Of a stretch of 64,000 bases of DNA, positions 50,363 through 62,573 are shown one piece after another. Position 1 is the first letter of the stretch. Every line of letters begins with the position of its first letter. Position numbers and translations under genes: made by a program. Under the pieces are notes generated by a model, which was given only the letters and a program-made list of their open reading frames with translations, searched no databases and had not been told where the DNA came from. The stretch is from Beaufortia kweichowensis (Eukaryota > Chordata > Actinopteri > Cypriniformes > Gastromyzontidae). Location: NCBI GenBank assembly GCA_019155185.1, contig CM032798.1:2679501-2743500 (forward strand), in the 5' to 3' direction.

Positions 50363-50409
<47 letters not shown>

Positions 50410-50444
50410 TATATATAGAGATAGATAGATATATATATATATAT

Positions 50445-50479
<35 letters not shown>

Positions 50480-52481
50480 TCACCTGTATAAAGCTGATAT
50501 AGATATAGATAGATCAGATCAGATAGATAGATAGATAGGTAGATGTTGGGTTTGGGTTAAACCTGCAGTTCATGTTAATATCTGCCATGTTAATATCTGT
50601 GAATATAAGTTAAAAAACACATTACATCTCACTTCACTTTACTTACAAGACACTCTTTAGGAAACGTTGATTATGAAAGTGCACAGAGTAATTACACAGA
50701 GTAGTAAGATTATGTGAGCCCGCTATTAAATAATGACAGATGGCAATGGCTTTTCAATGTGACATCTGCTGCTATTCCATAATTGCAAGGTACTGGTGCA
50801 CTTGAGGCTGTTTGTAATAAATGTAATTACCACGACAGCCACCAGAGAGCACTCGACCCCCACTCAACTACACACTCTCGCCCGGAATAATCCGCGTCTG
50901 CACACATCATCCTCCAGAGCCCCGCTCGCTTCCAGGTTATAACAGCAATGACAGCAGGAGAAGCAGAAAGAGAATAATGGATAGCTGTGAAGCCAAGGAA
51001 GACATGGCTCTGTCACCAAATCATATTTCCAACGCTCAAGCGAATACTGAGGTGGCGGCTGAGGTTGGAGAGGGTGGACAGCATCAGGGTTTGAGGGAGA
51101 TCTGTCACAGCTGAAATGATTTCTGTGAGCTACGCCACTGATTGGGCAGTAAGGAGCGAGTGGTATCGCGTGATTGACAGGTCTCTGGGGCTGTCAAGTG
51201 GAAGCCGAAAGCTTCGTGAAGCGAGTAACAGTGGCTAATCTGACCGTGGAGAAACAATGTATGTCATCAAGAGGCCTGAGAAGTATTGAGGGCAAAAGGA
51301 TGAAGACGAGATACAAAACAAAGATTGAAATAGGATGTGACCAAGATATAAACAAATTGAAGCAAAGACATTGGATATTTGCGTAGGCCTATGCAAAAAG
51401 CTGTATAGCTGTGTAAAAATATTGTAAAAATGTGCATTGAATGTTTAATAAAAAGCATAACTTTATCACAGCTTATTAAGTCGAAAAATTATTGTGCAAG
51501 TTAAATAAATGTAAACAGCGATGTAAAATATACTGTAAACATCAGGAAGTAAACCATGCCTATTTGGACATTTGGGATAGTTTGTAGTTTTATTTTTTTG
51601 TGAAAAGTTTCAATATATGGAGGGTAATTTTTAAAAAAAGTTGAACTCTTATAGTTACCAAGAAAGTTTCTCACATTAACCTGAATAAATTATATTTATG
51701 GTTTATCAGTACATCATAGGTCAAAGAACACACACTAGTCAAAGGACAAGACCAACATGTGGGTTTTGGATGCAGCTACATGCCCAGACATAAAAGGTGG
51801 AAGAGTAGAAATAAACAACTGTTTGATCTCCTCAGCAAGACAAGAACACCCGCTGCGGACGCACCTGTCCATTTCATCAGTTATCTGAGGGGGGCGGAGC
51901 ATAAGCAGTCAGTTGCCCGGATACCAGCACAGCTGTCTAACCAATCAATGTCTAGAGGTCACCTTGTAGATTACACACCGTAAGTGTCTGGAAAGATAAG
52001 GCTTAAAAATATTTAACTAAATTAGCTTGGAGATAATATGACCCCATGCTGTTTTAAAGTAACAATTCATTTGAAGGTCAACACTTACAGATGGGCACAT
52101 AAAGATTGTTTATTGGTCTCCGGTGGGTTTTGTTACATTTAATCTTAAGTCAAATTTCTATACAATCATTTAACAGAAAAACAACAAATAGATATGCAAG
52201 CTAAAAATTTGGTTGTGCAACTCACCGAGGGTTTGTCCAGCTAACACGCGTCCATTTTCTCCAATCACAGCTCCACGTGCGTGTCTCTCGTTAGCGTACT
52301 GAACGAAGGCATAACCCTTGTGAACCGAACACCCGAGCACGCGGCCGTATTTGGAGAAGATCGTCTCAACGTCGCTCTTTTTCACCACGGCCGTGTTCAG
52401 GTTTCCGATAAACACGCGCGAGTTGATGGATTTGGGGTCGTTTTTGTTGGTGATGTTGCTCGTCTGAACTTTCAGGGACAT
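45414..52481 (-). CDS. raly: RALY heterogeneous nuclear ribonucleoprotein, one coding exon disrupted
   Basis: Coding exons on the minus strand: 52481-52226, 50596-50484 (disrupted), 50056-50009, 48692-48535, 47953-47840, 45818-45691 and 45455-45414. All have GT-AG sites. Exon 1 encodes the RRM, with VFIGNL (RNP2, residues 23-28) and KGYAFVQY (RNP1, about 55-62). Later exons give the DYDYYREDFYD tyrosine cluster, a basic region (PRAVPVKRPRV), the hnRNP-C-type leucine-zipper segment (STELQAIKSELTQIK), an acidic tail and a final ENNHISDMDPILQ. RALY binds U-rich RNA in the nucleus. The second coding exon should run from DINMA to SALYS in 73 bp. Here it is 113 bp: it keeps both ends and a shifted PKPN, but contains a 15-bp duplication and GATA repeats and meets an in-frame TGA at 50514-50516. 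The other exons join in the correct phase. An acceptor before the ATG (exon edge 52505) shows an upstream untranslated exon. Confidence 0.93.
46355..47060. repeat. AT-rich 'ACTATAGTAAACTGTAGTATA' type repeats in raly intron
   Basis: Two clusters (about 46355-46490 and 46885-47060) consist of imperfect copies of TACTATAGTA/TACAGTATA words on both strands, forming hairpins. This looks like a diverged palindromic non-autonomous element; the middle part is ordinary sequence with a CT run at about 46622-46644. Confidence 0.45.
48744..48800 (+). repeat. Short fragment of the Angel-like element
   Basis: The words GGATAGCTCAACCAAAAATG and AAAATTCTTAAAATTGATGC match one end of the element seen near 8.8 and 59.2 kb. 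Only the terminal part is present. Confidence 0.45.
50364..50480. repeat. (TA)n microsatellite with GATA interruptions
   Basis: A long TA run with short GATA blocks, lying in the raly intron directly next to the donor of the disrupted exon (donor at 50483-50482). Confidence 0.95.
50491..50545. repeat. (GATA)n/(GATCA)n microsatellite inside a raly coding exon
   Basis: GATA units, with two GATCA variants, occupy the middle of the raly exon at 50484-50596. They replace the sequence that should encode about eight basic and alanine residues between PKPN and SALYS. The in-frame TGA (complement TCA at 50514-50516) lies in a GATCA variant. Confidence 0.9.
50571..50599. repeat. 15-bp tandem duplication spanning the raly exon acceptor
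   Basis: CATGTTAATATCTG occurs at 50571-50584 and again at 50586-50599, one base apart. On the minus strand it duplicates the intron AG plus the codons for DINM, so there are now two possible acceptors 15 bp apart. Confidence 0.9.
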
Positions 52482-54334
52482 CTTGGATCAAACACGGACG
52501 GCAATCTGTGGATGAAACAGACAGGGTAATGTAAGATCAGATACAAGAAACTATTTTTAAGATAAAACAATGTTGGTTTAATGACAACACTGTGTGCTGA
52601 TTAAGGAAAAATATAATCCGGTTTGTACACTGTAGAAGGAACAAACCATAGAAAATAATATTTTCTGATTAACCGATAGATAAAGTCAGATGACCGTATG
52701 GATTAATTCCTTACTTAGAAATGATGAAATTACAGTAACAGACTATGGGAACTATAGGAAACCGTGTGCCACACAGTTTAATGCTTTGATAAAACAGCGA
52801 GAACAGCAACACAACAGCCGAGCTAACAATGCAAAAGTGTCCTATAGAAATACATTTGAATTACACTGTTGAACAATTATTTTACAAAATGCATAGAAAT
52901 ATAATAAGAAAAGTGTAATCTGAGGTTATGCAAGACTCAATGCATGCAAATCGATAGCTGGGGCCTTTAAATAGTTTTGCCTTTGAGCAAACATTAGCCT
53001 ATGTACCATTCCTAAATTAATGAATATGTGATCAAAGATCTCTTGACAAGTGCACAGCACTTCTGATATAGTCCAGTCCTCATGGGCACCACAAACACCC
53101 TAAACAGTGAAATCAGAAAAGGCTGTAGCAGATGGATAAAAGTGTTAATGATAGCCCACAGAAAAGAAGTCACAAATGTGATCTCTTTAATAAATCAATT
53201 GTTTCTCTTAGGCAGCAATGAGATGAAATGAACAACAAAAAGATTTTTCATTGAGTGCCTACTCGATGATGTCTTAGACTGTGCTTAGATTTGCTTGGAA
53301 AGTATCATTATCAAACTATTATTGCTAATACTTCGGCTTGAGATTTGAGGAAAAACATTCATAGACAAATATTGCAGGTGGGACCTTTATTTTGTAGTAA
53401 TGAGGGACCACAACATCATGTTGACCTTTTGGGTTTGGGGGTCTCTCAGCCATTCTGAACACCCCTTAATTTTCATCCCTATACTCTCACTGTATGTAAA
53501 CTTCTTTTACTTTTTTTACTTTTCAATTTTTATAATTTTTTAAATATTATTTTTGAAAAACAAACATATATAAGTAAATCTTAAGAGTCCTATGAATTTT
53601 TTTACTTTAACATTAAAGAAGCTCAACAAATATAACGAAAACTATTTGAACTTCATCTGAAGTGTCTGAGGTTAAAAAGCACGCTGCCTTTGACCGCTGC
53701 AGTGACGGGCCACCGCTGTTCCTTATTAGCGCTTTCCCAGTTCCTCTGAATGTGAAATAAGGGAAACACAAAGATCGTCAAGGTCAATCGATCCCGTGTA
53801 TGACAGAAATGAAGTCTACTGTTCGTCCGCGGCTCCTCTTGACAGTGTCGGCTAACCACATAACATCTGAGCATGTGAACAGAAGGTCAGTGAGTGTAAA
53901 AGAGATGTTTCTCTTATAATTACTTAGATCCTCTGTAAATCTCTGCATTGCTGGGGATTGTGATATCCTTTGAACCATGTTCTTCCTGTCTGTCCTTTTG
54001 TTATAATGACTTGGGTAACAGAGGTTTCTGAACTGTGCTTTTTGCTTCAGAATAACATTCAGTTCTTGGAAATTATTATGAGATTTGTTGCTATTCTCAG
54101 AATTATACCTTTAAAATCTTCCCTGCACAAGGTTGTTTTTTACAGAAATGTTACTTCTTAGAGGGAGATTTTATGGACTTAGTTTTAACTTTGCCACACA
54201 TGCCGATTCTAAAACTACTTTTGTTAAAATTGTTAAAATATATTAGGAGTATATTTCAACAGAACTTGCTCTCCATATCTCCATATAAGCATACACACAA
54301 AAACGCACATGAACACAGATTTTTAAAAATGTTT

Positions 54335-54567
54335 GTGACCCTGTTTGTGAAAACCAAGTCTAAAAATGTCATTTTAAGATAACAAGCATTAAAGTTTGAT
54401 TTTACCTATAAATTTCACTATGATTTCAATCTTTGACGTGACCTTATACTGAGTAAATATTTAAGATATCAAGGTTATATTTTCAAGGAATGATCTTTAC
54501 ATTATCTAGGAGAAAATAGTCAATCACAAAAAATGACTTTAGCTGGGTTTTCACAGACAGGGTCACA
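54335..54567. mobile_element. MITE-like element with about 22-bp terminal inverted repeats
   Basis: The left end TGTGACCCTGTTTGTGAAAA (54335 on) is the reverse complement, with one mismatch, of the right end that finishes TTTTCACAGACAGGGTCACA (54567). The interior is AT-rich and non-coding. It resembles a short inverted-repeat element that I have seen as multicopy in cyprinid sequence. Confidence 0.7.
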
Positions 54568-56379
54568 TTTCTTTTTTTTACATTTACCTTTTTTATTTTT
54601 TTAAATATATGGATATATGTAAATGTGAGTTTGGTTTCACACTAGAGTTCTTTATGTAAACTTTAGTCTGGTTTGGTGGATGTGAAATTAGTTTTCTGAA
54701 CTCAGGCGAAATGAGAACTGCAGTTTAAACCCAAAAGACAATACTGAAAGACACAGTGTGCTTAAAGAGTTGATGACTGATGTGTTTTTTTAGTGTCAAA
54801 AGGTTTAGGGATCTTGGAACGTAATTAAATGATTGATTAGACTGGGAAAAATATTGGACCGAATTCCTACATCATGCTCTGAGATCCTGGACAGCGTCCT
54901 GACGGAAGCGCTCAAGCGGCTGAAACTACCTCCGGCTAACCTAATGAGCTGTGATTTTCCAGTGCTCCCATTATTCCTCATTATGCCATTGACACAATCA
55001 ACAAATTCAAGTGTTTTATTTTTTTCCACGAGTTTAATCAGAGTGAGACAAAACATAGCTGGGCGATTCAATTCCCAGTGATAATTCTACCATAATAATT
55101 GATGAAGTGAACAGAGCAGACACTGAATGGATGAGGGCTGAACAGCTGATGCATCCTTCAGGAATAGAGATGCACAAATTTGGGTTAAACATGTGGTTTT
55201 GCCAAACCAGAGGCATTACCGTCCCACCACACAGGTTTCCCAGAATCATCCAGTTACGCACAGCGCACTGATTCCAGCTTATTAAAGTGTCCAGGGGGCT
55301 GTATGTTCTGGGGGGCTGGTTCATTGAAACTAGCCTTTTCTGCTGACCTGAAACCTGTTTAGCATTTTGTTGCTGTAAAAGTCTAGTTAAAATGTGTTGG
55401 AGGTCTGCATTTACATGAATGTCACAGCACTTTAAGCATACCAATAATATTCTCACAGAAGTTATCAACGTTCTCATTTAATTGTATGTTTTTATAAATC
55501 TTAACAAGAAAGGTGAATCTGAGCACTTTTTATAGCTTTTTTTGTTAAGTTGGTTCATTGAACTTGATAAAAAATGAATAATTCTGGCTAAATAATAAAT
55601 AAAGTCTACTTGTAAGTGCACTTAAAATAAGGGCCTAAGACTCAATAATAAATATTTGAAGTTTTTTTTATAACAATAAACATAAACTAAAAAAGTAATA
55701 AAAAAGTTCATGTTATTTTAAATTTGAATAAAAAAATTATTCATCACTAGACCTCAAATTGTGAATGAACAACTTTCTTTCTCTTATGTTACGGAATGAA
55801 CAGTTCATTGTTTTTCTTGGGCTTGTTGATAATTATTTCACTTCTGGATGTCTGTAGAAACAATCCAAGCTCTAGTATTACATGTGATAAACATGAGGCG
55901 AAGAGATAGCATCTAAATGCAGTTAATCCCCTGTTTAATAAATCCAAAGTGACCAATTATCCTTACATATAAACGTGACACCAAAACCAGAAGAGACCAA
56001 GCGTAATAACCAAGAACACAATTAATCCCACAATATTGGAACACAGGAATTTATACACATGGTGATTAATGGTGTGCGATATTAGTGCCCATAAGTTTTG
56101 TACAATGAAATAAATTCGTTTATATTCTGTATATTTATTTTTAGAAATTTGTTAGTTTTACTATTGAAGAGCTGTGTTCAGCACCCAATAATGTCTCTGA
56201 TTTGGCCGCTCTTTAATTCATCATACAATTTTTTTTTAACACTGACTAGTCAACAAACTAGTCAATCTCTGAGAGAATTAAAAACTCAAAGTAAAAACTC
56301 AGAGCAATTATAAAGACTCTTGACTTGATCAACACTGTAGTTATAATCCACTACAGACTGAATTATGTTTGATTGCTAA

Positions 56380-56382
<3 letters not shown>

Positions 56383-56434
<52 letters not shown>

Positions 56435-56440
56435 GCACAT
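56383..56440. repeat. Compound (CT)n(CA)n microsatellite
   Basis: A CT run of about 14 units passes directly into a CA run of about 15 units. Confidence 0.95.
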
Positions 56441-59185
56441 GGAATCATTTAAATTCTATTTGAGCTCGTGCCAAACCCATCCCTGTGTCAGTAATGGCAT
56501 TTTACACACATGCAAATGTGTGGAGGTCACCTAATAGCTCATCTGAAATAAGACCACCTGTCCGTCTCCATGTAAAACCCACAGACGTTACCACAACAAG
56601 CCTAAAACTGTCTGGTATCTTCTCCTGAGTTGTTGATAACGCTCTCTTGGGATCAAACAGCAACAAATTCGGTTTGGAAACGGCACCTTGGGTATGAGAT
56701 CTGCTCCGCTGTTGCCTCAGGCAACTAAATGAATGGCTGAACATTGAGGAAGGCTTCAATTCACCAGCCAATCAGCTCTCCAAACGGCAGCTTTGTACTG
56801 GGTGCAGAATGAACGATAGTGACAGCAAGCAAGAATCTAAAAAGATTTTCATTTCATTTAAACGTTAAGGCAGCCGAGGACGCCGCGCACGCTCGCCGTG
56901 TGTTGTTTCAAATTTATATCTCCACCCTTCTCCTTCTTTAAAAAACAGACACCCACTGGCTCTAAATTCTCTTATTTTCCCTCATCTCCAAACGGAAAGC
57001 CTTGGCGACTCTGAGGGCAGGTGTTTTGCTGGAGATAAAAGAGGACGTGGAATAAACGAGGGTGCTTGTAATGATGAGGTTCCTCCTGTTCACTTTCTCT
57101 ATCTCAGTTCTCTAATTTCCCGTCAGCCTCTGATGTCTTGCTTATTACCACTGGCCTCTGAATCCGTGCGATAATTAGCCGAGCCGAATAAACACGGGCT
57201 GTGCTCGGATGCATGAAGGTCACAGGGTGTCGTATATGAGCCGGATGCTGAGGGATTTGAAGGGTGGGGGATAACAATATTGATTATTTTTTTCTGCTCG
57301 TTTGAGTTATTGGATCGGTGCTGTCGTGTCATGTGCTAACGGAGAGGGTTTGGCAGCGCTGGGAAATATAATTTTAATGGCTGGCACCGGCCGGGCTTTG
57401 TATATGGTTATATGTTTATGTGTCCTCTGAGATATAGAAGCCCGTATGTCAAATTCAATGTGATTAGTCTTACAAACTCTACTGGCGTAGAGAGGTAAAC
57501 TGCTTGTCTTCGTTCCTTGCAAGAGAGTATCTTTTTCCAATACATAGACAGTTGGCTGGGGATGTATCAGCAGTCTGCATACAAATCACAAAACAAGGAA
57601 GTTTTACTACCTAAATCCTCTGTGAAAATATTTTTTATTTGTGTTGCTGAGATGTAAAGGAAAAAGGACAAAACTATATTGCCAAAATCTACTTTTGTGA
57701 TCTAGTTACAACCAAAGGATACTCTAGAAAGAAAGAAATTATTTTTTACGAATGTTTTATGTCTGTAATGCACAACGAAATGCCATATATTCACAAAATA
57801 TAAATACCTGTTAACTGTCACCATTCTATAGGTGGAATACTAATAATTCTAATCTAATCATGACAAACTATATATTGATGGAAAGGACAAATATTTGAGA
57901 AATAAAAAATATTAATAAAAATGTTTTTTATAAATACCTCAAATGAAAATTTTGTAGTTGTCACAGATTCACATAAAGACCCAAAGGCGCTGAGGGCAAT
58001 AACAAACTTATGAACTTAGACTGAAAAATCTGAGAAATAGGTTAAGCTGTCATTTAAAAGTCCATTAGATGGACTTGGCATGAACGCTCCAAACATTACT
58101 GCTTATTTCCTACCACACCATAAATGATGTTTCAAAATAAACCAACTCGCAAATAAAGTAATAATAAAATCAAGTGCAGACTTATTTTTATTCTGCCTAT
58201 CTTCCTAAGGCAACACCCCCCAATGGTTAACTGCAAAAAAATACTATATTAAACCAAAGTGCACACAAAAATATTAATTTTTGACTCCTATTTTACATAA
58301 ACTCATCCGAGTATGCCCAGAGAGAGAGAAGACCTTTTCCCTGAGACGGCTCTAAATGGCTTCAGGCTACATCTGGTATTGCTGATAAAAGTCTTGCTGC
58401 TGTTCCTCCAACCAGATATATCATAAAATTATTGGGCTTTAGGACCCTACAGGCTGTTCCCGTGGGAAGTCTGACTTTGCCCGTCCACATATATGAGCAT
58501 TGCTAAATCAACAAAGCAGCAGCACTTCTGTGGTCTTTGGAACTCAGCTAAACCAGAGGGCACGCCACGACTGAGACACGAGGATAGATTCGGACCCTTT
58601 GGCACTTTGTATTCAACTTGCCCTCGGGTCTTTGGTTTATCAGAGTTAATACAGATTTAATGTTGCAAAGACTTTCTCTCTCTCTTATTCTGTATGCATG
58701 AGCGCTTTATAAAGTACAGAACAAGAGATCTGCTTCATTCTGCACATAATAAGACAAATACAAGCAATAGCATCAGCCTCATTTTCACATTCGGAATGAA
58801 TTAGCCTGTAGTGAAATTGCCCTAAGCGACATAAATTTATGTTGCACGCTTGCATCTCAGTGTGTTAGTTTAAAAATAACATGAAAATGCTTTGCATTTT
58901 TTGCTGGTAAAAATCTCTTTTGCCTTATTTGTCAGACAAACATTTCTAAACAATCACACCTTTATGATTTTTTTTTGCTGTACATTGATAAAAAGACAAA
59001 CTCCATGCAGACTAAAAATATAGTAACAAACAATATTAAATATTGAAGGTTACTTACTCAGAATAATTGATACTTAAGATTATACTTGGCAAACTCTTTC
59101 TTAATCAACTGATACAAAATATAATATATTGTGTTTGTAAATATGACTCAAAAATAGTTTCAAAAATCAAAAAATCAAAATTCTT

Positions 59186-59425
59186 TTATCATTTATTCAC
59201 TCTCATGTCATTTAAAACATGCATATGATTATTTTCTTCTGTGGAGCACAAAATAATTTTTTTTTGAAGAAATGTCTGTGGTTTTGTATCCAAAATGGAA
59301 ATCAATGGTGGTCAATATTGTTTGGTTACCAACATTCTTCAAAATATCTTCTTTTGTGTTCTGCAGAAGAAAGAAAGTCATACAGGTTTGAAATGACATG
59401 AGAGTGAATAAATAATAAAAAACTG
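59186..59425. repeat. Angel-like short inverted-repeat element
   Basis: One end reads TCATTTATTCACTCTCATGT and the other AAATGACATGAGAGTGAATA, its near-complement. Between them are TTCTTCTGTGGAGCACAAAA and TTCTGCAGAAGAAAGAAAGT, which are also partly complementary. The whole block folds back on itself, and the same words occur near 8.8 kb and at the right edge. Confidence 0.75.
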
Positions 59426-62267
59426 ATTAATTAATAATTGTTGTATTCTTATGCCAAGCAATGAAATGTGGGGTGGAACCTGTTTGGAAACAATATTGAT
59501 TATATTTGTACATAAATTGCTTAGTTGCACAATGGTGTCAATAAAGTAAATAAGGGTTAACTATAACAGTACAGAAGCTTTATTTATCTCCACATAAGCC
59601 GAGCCGGTGGAATTCATTCCTGTGACTTTCATGGAACACTGGCATGTTTAGTTACAGGGACAATCCCCCCGGAGCAACCTGAGGTTAAGCCTCACTTTCA
59701 AGGACACTATGGTAATTACTGAAGGATTCCTTGTTTTGGTTTCAAACCTACAACCACACATCATTAACAACCCACTGTAGTAAAATGTTGCAAAATCAAG
59801 TAAATACATTGAAGGAACCTGAGATGTATGTGTGGACCAGAATATCACAGACAGATATTTTTATTTGGGCTAACAAGCAAACAACGAGAACCACCTACAA
59901 CGTCCTATTAGCAGATGAGTCAGACACTGGAAAATAGTCAACACACCTTAGCAACTACACACAACATCCTTTCATGGTGACGGCATGTTATATACACAGT
60001 CAAACATCTTTTAAACACGAAATGTTATTTTATCTAACTTAAAGGAATAAAGGGACCCCAATAACTTGACCATAGTAATTTGTACTCCTACTATAGAAAG
60101 TCAATGGGGAACTATTCCCTTCATTTTTGAATTAATCTTCAAAGACATAAACACCGTAGCAATGTGAAGACATTTCATTATCTTATTTTTTTAAACAGAA
60201 AACAACATCAGCACTATCACTGATTAACTCGGTCAGATGAGTACAGCACAGCAAATCCAGCAGACAAGCAACAACAACACTGACCAAAGCTCTTGTGATT
60301 CCCTTTACTGCCAGCAGGACTAAAACATGTAGCGTAACACTTCATGACCACCCAGCAGATTGCTATATATAGCAGGTGTTGATATCTGGACTCCATTTGT
60401 CAAGATGTGACAATCCAGCGTGCGGATATGCAAGGGACAGAGAAAGAGAATGCTATGAAAATAAGATGCACAAAAAAAATACTGTGTTTTATAGGCTTCT
60501 TCAACTTGACTGAGAACATGAAGCTTTTTTGTCTACAGTTTGTGCAGCACATTTCTTTCTTTTAAAGGTGCATTTTTTCACATATTATTCTGTTGGATTA
60601 AAATATCGTAAATAATGCAGACTGACCTATATGAAAGCTAGATGTTTTATAATCACATATAGCTGAATTGAAATGTGTTTCCTTTATATTGCTGGATGAG
60701 AAAGGAGACCTCAAAGATTTGTTCGAACAAAACAGAGTCCGATATTAAAAAAGCAATCAAAACTTCAAACAAAACTTTGAAGGTACGAGTACAAACGCCT
60801 TTCCTGTTGTGCCTGTTAAGACGTCTGTATGACGACATTAGATGTGGCGTTTTGCCGCAATCATTTAGTTTACAGCCACTTTTATTTATTTTATTTCTCC
60901 AATACCACTTTAAAACTAGCAGACAATCACTTTTTGTGAGATTTTGCTATATTCAGACAACAATACCGGTTTGATTTTCTTGACATTTCTGAAGCAAAAC
61001 AATTTGGATTTACTTCTCGGGCGAGTGGCACACCATCCGAGCACTTCAATCAGGGTGTCGCAATGCAGATGAGCTATTGTATAGCTATTTACAGAATACT
61101 TGCCAGCGGCGAACTTTTAGACACAGCATGACTGAAATCACTATAGTAACCCACATATCATTCATAAACACAAAGGGTCATTCACATAAAGCCTAAAAAT
61201 CATCTAAAATGTATGCTCCAAAGTTTTAAAGATGTGAAATGGCACTAATGTTTGTAATAGTTGTGAGATGGATTTATCAATGTTTAATAAAATCAGCTAT
61301 TTAAATTTTATTTTAATTATGTGAGGTTTTAGAAATAAAACAGGCTTTCCAGCATTTGTTCATCTTCTTTTCTATATTTTCAGGGACAACCATGTTTATT
61401 TTCCATGAATTAAATGGGCAAATACAAGATTTGACTGTGTATATTTGCACAATAAAACCCACATGTTAATCCTAACAAACAGCTCTGCCTGTAAATCCAC
61501 TTCTTTTGATCCATTCATAAACTTTTCCTCCACTGTAGTGCACAATAATCCTAAAACAAATTATTCTTCTTACATTTTATTGTTTAATAAACTATGACTC
61601 CTCCATGCAACAACAAATATTGCCTTCGCTGACACACGCTCATATATTTTTAACGGTCTGAGTAAATAATTCATTCTTGAACCTTCCAAAATTTTATTAA
61701 AGCTCCCTCCTCCATTGGTGAATACTGTCCCCGCCCCCTTAACGCCTCCTGGGCCATTTATCATTGGCTGTTGTTGCTGCCCGTCTCAATCACTTTACTT
61801 TCCGCCCCTAGTTTGGGTATGATGAACGAGCTAAAGGGAGTCTCATCTATCTGCTCGGCACCTCCATTTATCGCCGTGGCTGAAAAATAGATGGTGTATG
61901 AAGTGTAATTTGGTGCTGTAGCAGGGCTCCTGTCCCAGTGGATGTGTCGTGGGACTTTGATTAAATCCTTCTTATAGGAAATCAATACATTCTTCATTAG
62001 ACCTCTCCTTCTACAAGCCTACCTCCCTTCCTTCTTACACATCTAACCCACACACACAGAGGGGGGAAAGGGGTTTTGGGGGGGATTATAGGAGGTAAGA
62101 GCACGTGTTTTGGGGCGCTGAAGGGTGGGTGGGTAAAACAGGAGGAAAAATGAGGATAAGATAAGGAAAGGAGTGTGACCAAGTGTTTAGGAAAATGGAG
62201 GAAGGTGATAAGAAAAATTAGAGGGGTGGAGGGGTCATGAGGTCAATGCAGAGAGGAAAGACTAATA

Positions 62268-62268
<1 letters not shown>

Positions 62269-62344
<76 letters not shown>

Positions 62345-62367
62345 CGAGAGAGAGAGAGCGAGAGAGA
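62269..62367. repeat. Compound (TG)n(AG)n microsatellite
   Basis: About 21 TG units lead into a long AG run with a few CG interruptions. Confidence 0.95.
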
Positions 62368-62515
62368 TTCAAGTGTTTCGAAAAAACATTTAATTTCTGA
62401 CATGCATGCCATACACTGGCACACTCTCCTCTAGTGGATTAAACCAAATCAGAAAAGATCAACATTCGATATTGCAAATGCTAAATGCTTGGCAAATACA
62501 AGCTATGCTGCTGGT

Positions 62516-62573
62516 CGAGAGAGAGAGAGAGCGACAGAGAGAGAGAGCGACAGAGAGAGAGAGAGAGAGAGAA
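62516..62573. repeat. (GA)n microsatellite with GCGACA interruptions
   Basis: A GA run broken twice by GCGACA, about 150 bp after the previous compound microsatellite. Confidence 0.95.

Noticed and set aside
50484..50596. Reading the odd raly exon as plain intron
   Set aside because: Acceptor, DINMA start, PKPN remnant, SALYS end and donor phase all fit the missing exon, so it is a damaged exon and not random intron sequence.
55034..55477. 147-codon minus-strand open frame
   Set aside because: No similarity to a known protein and no gene context. Treated as part of a candidate non-coding element.
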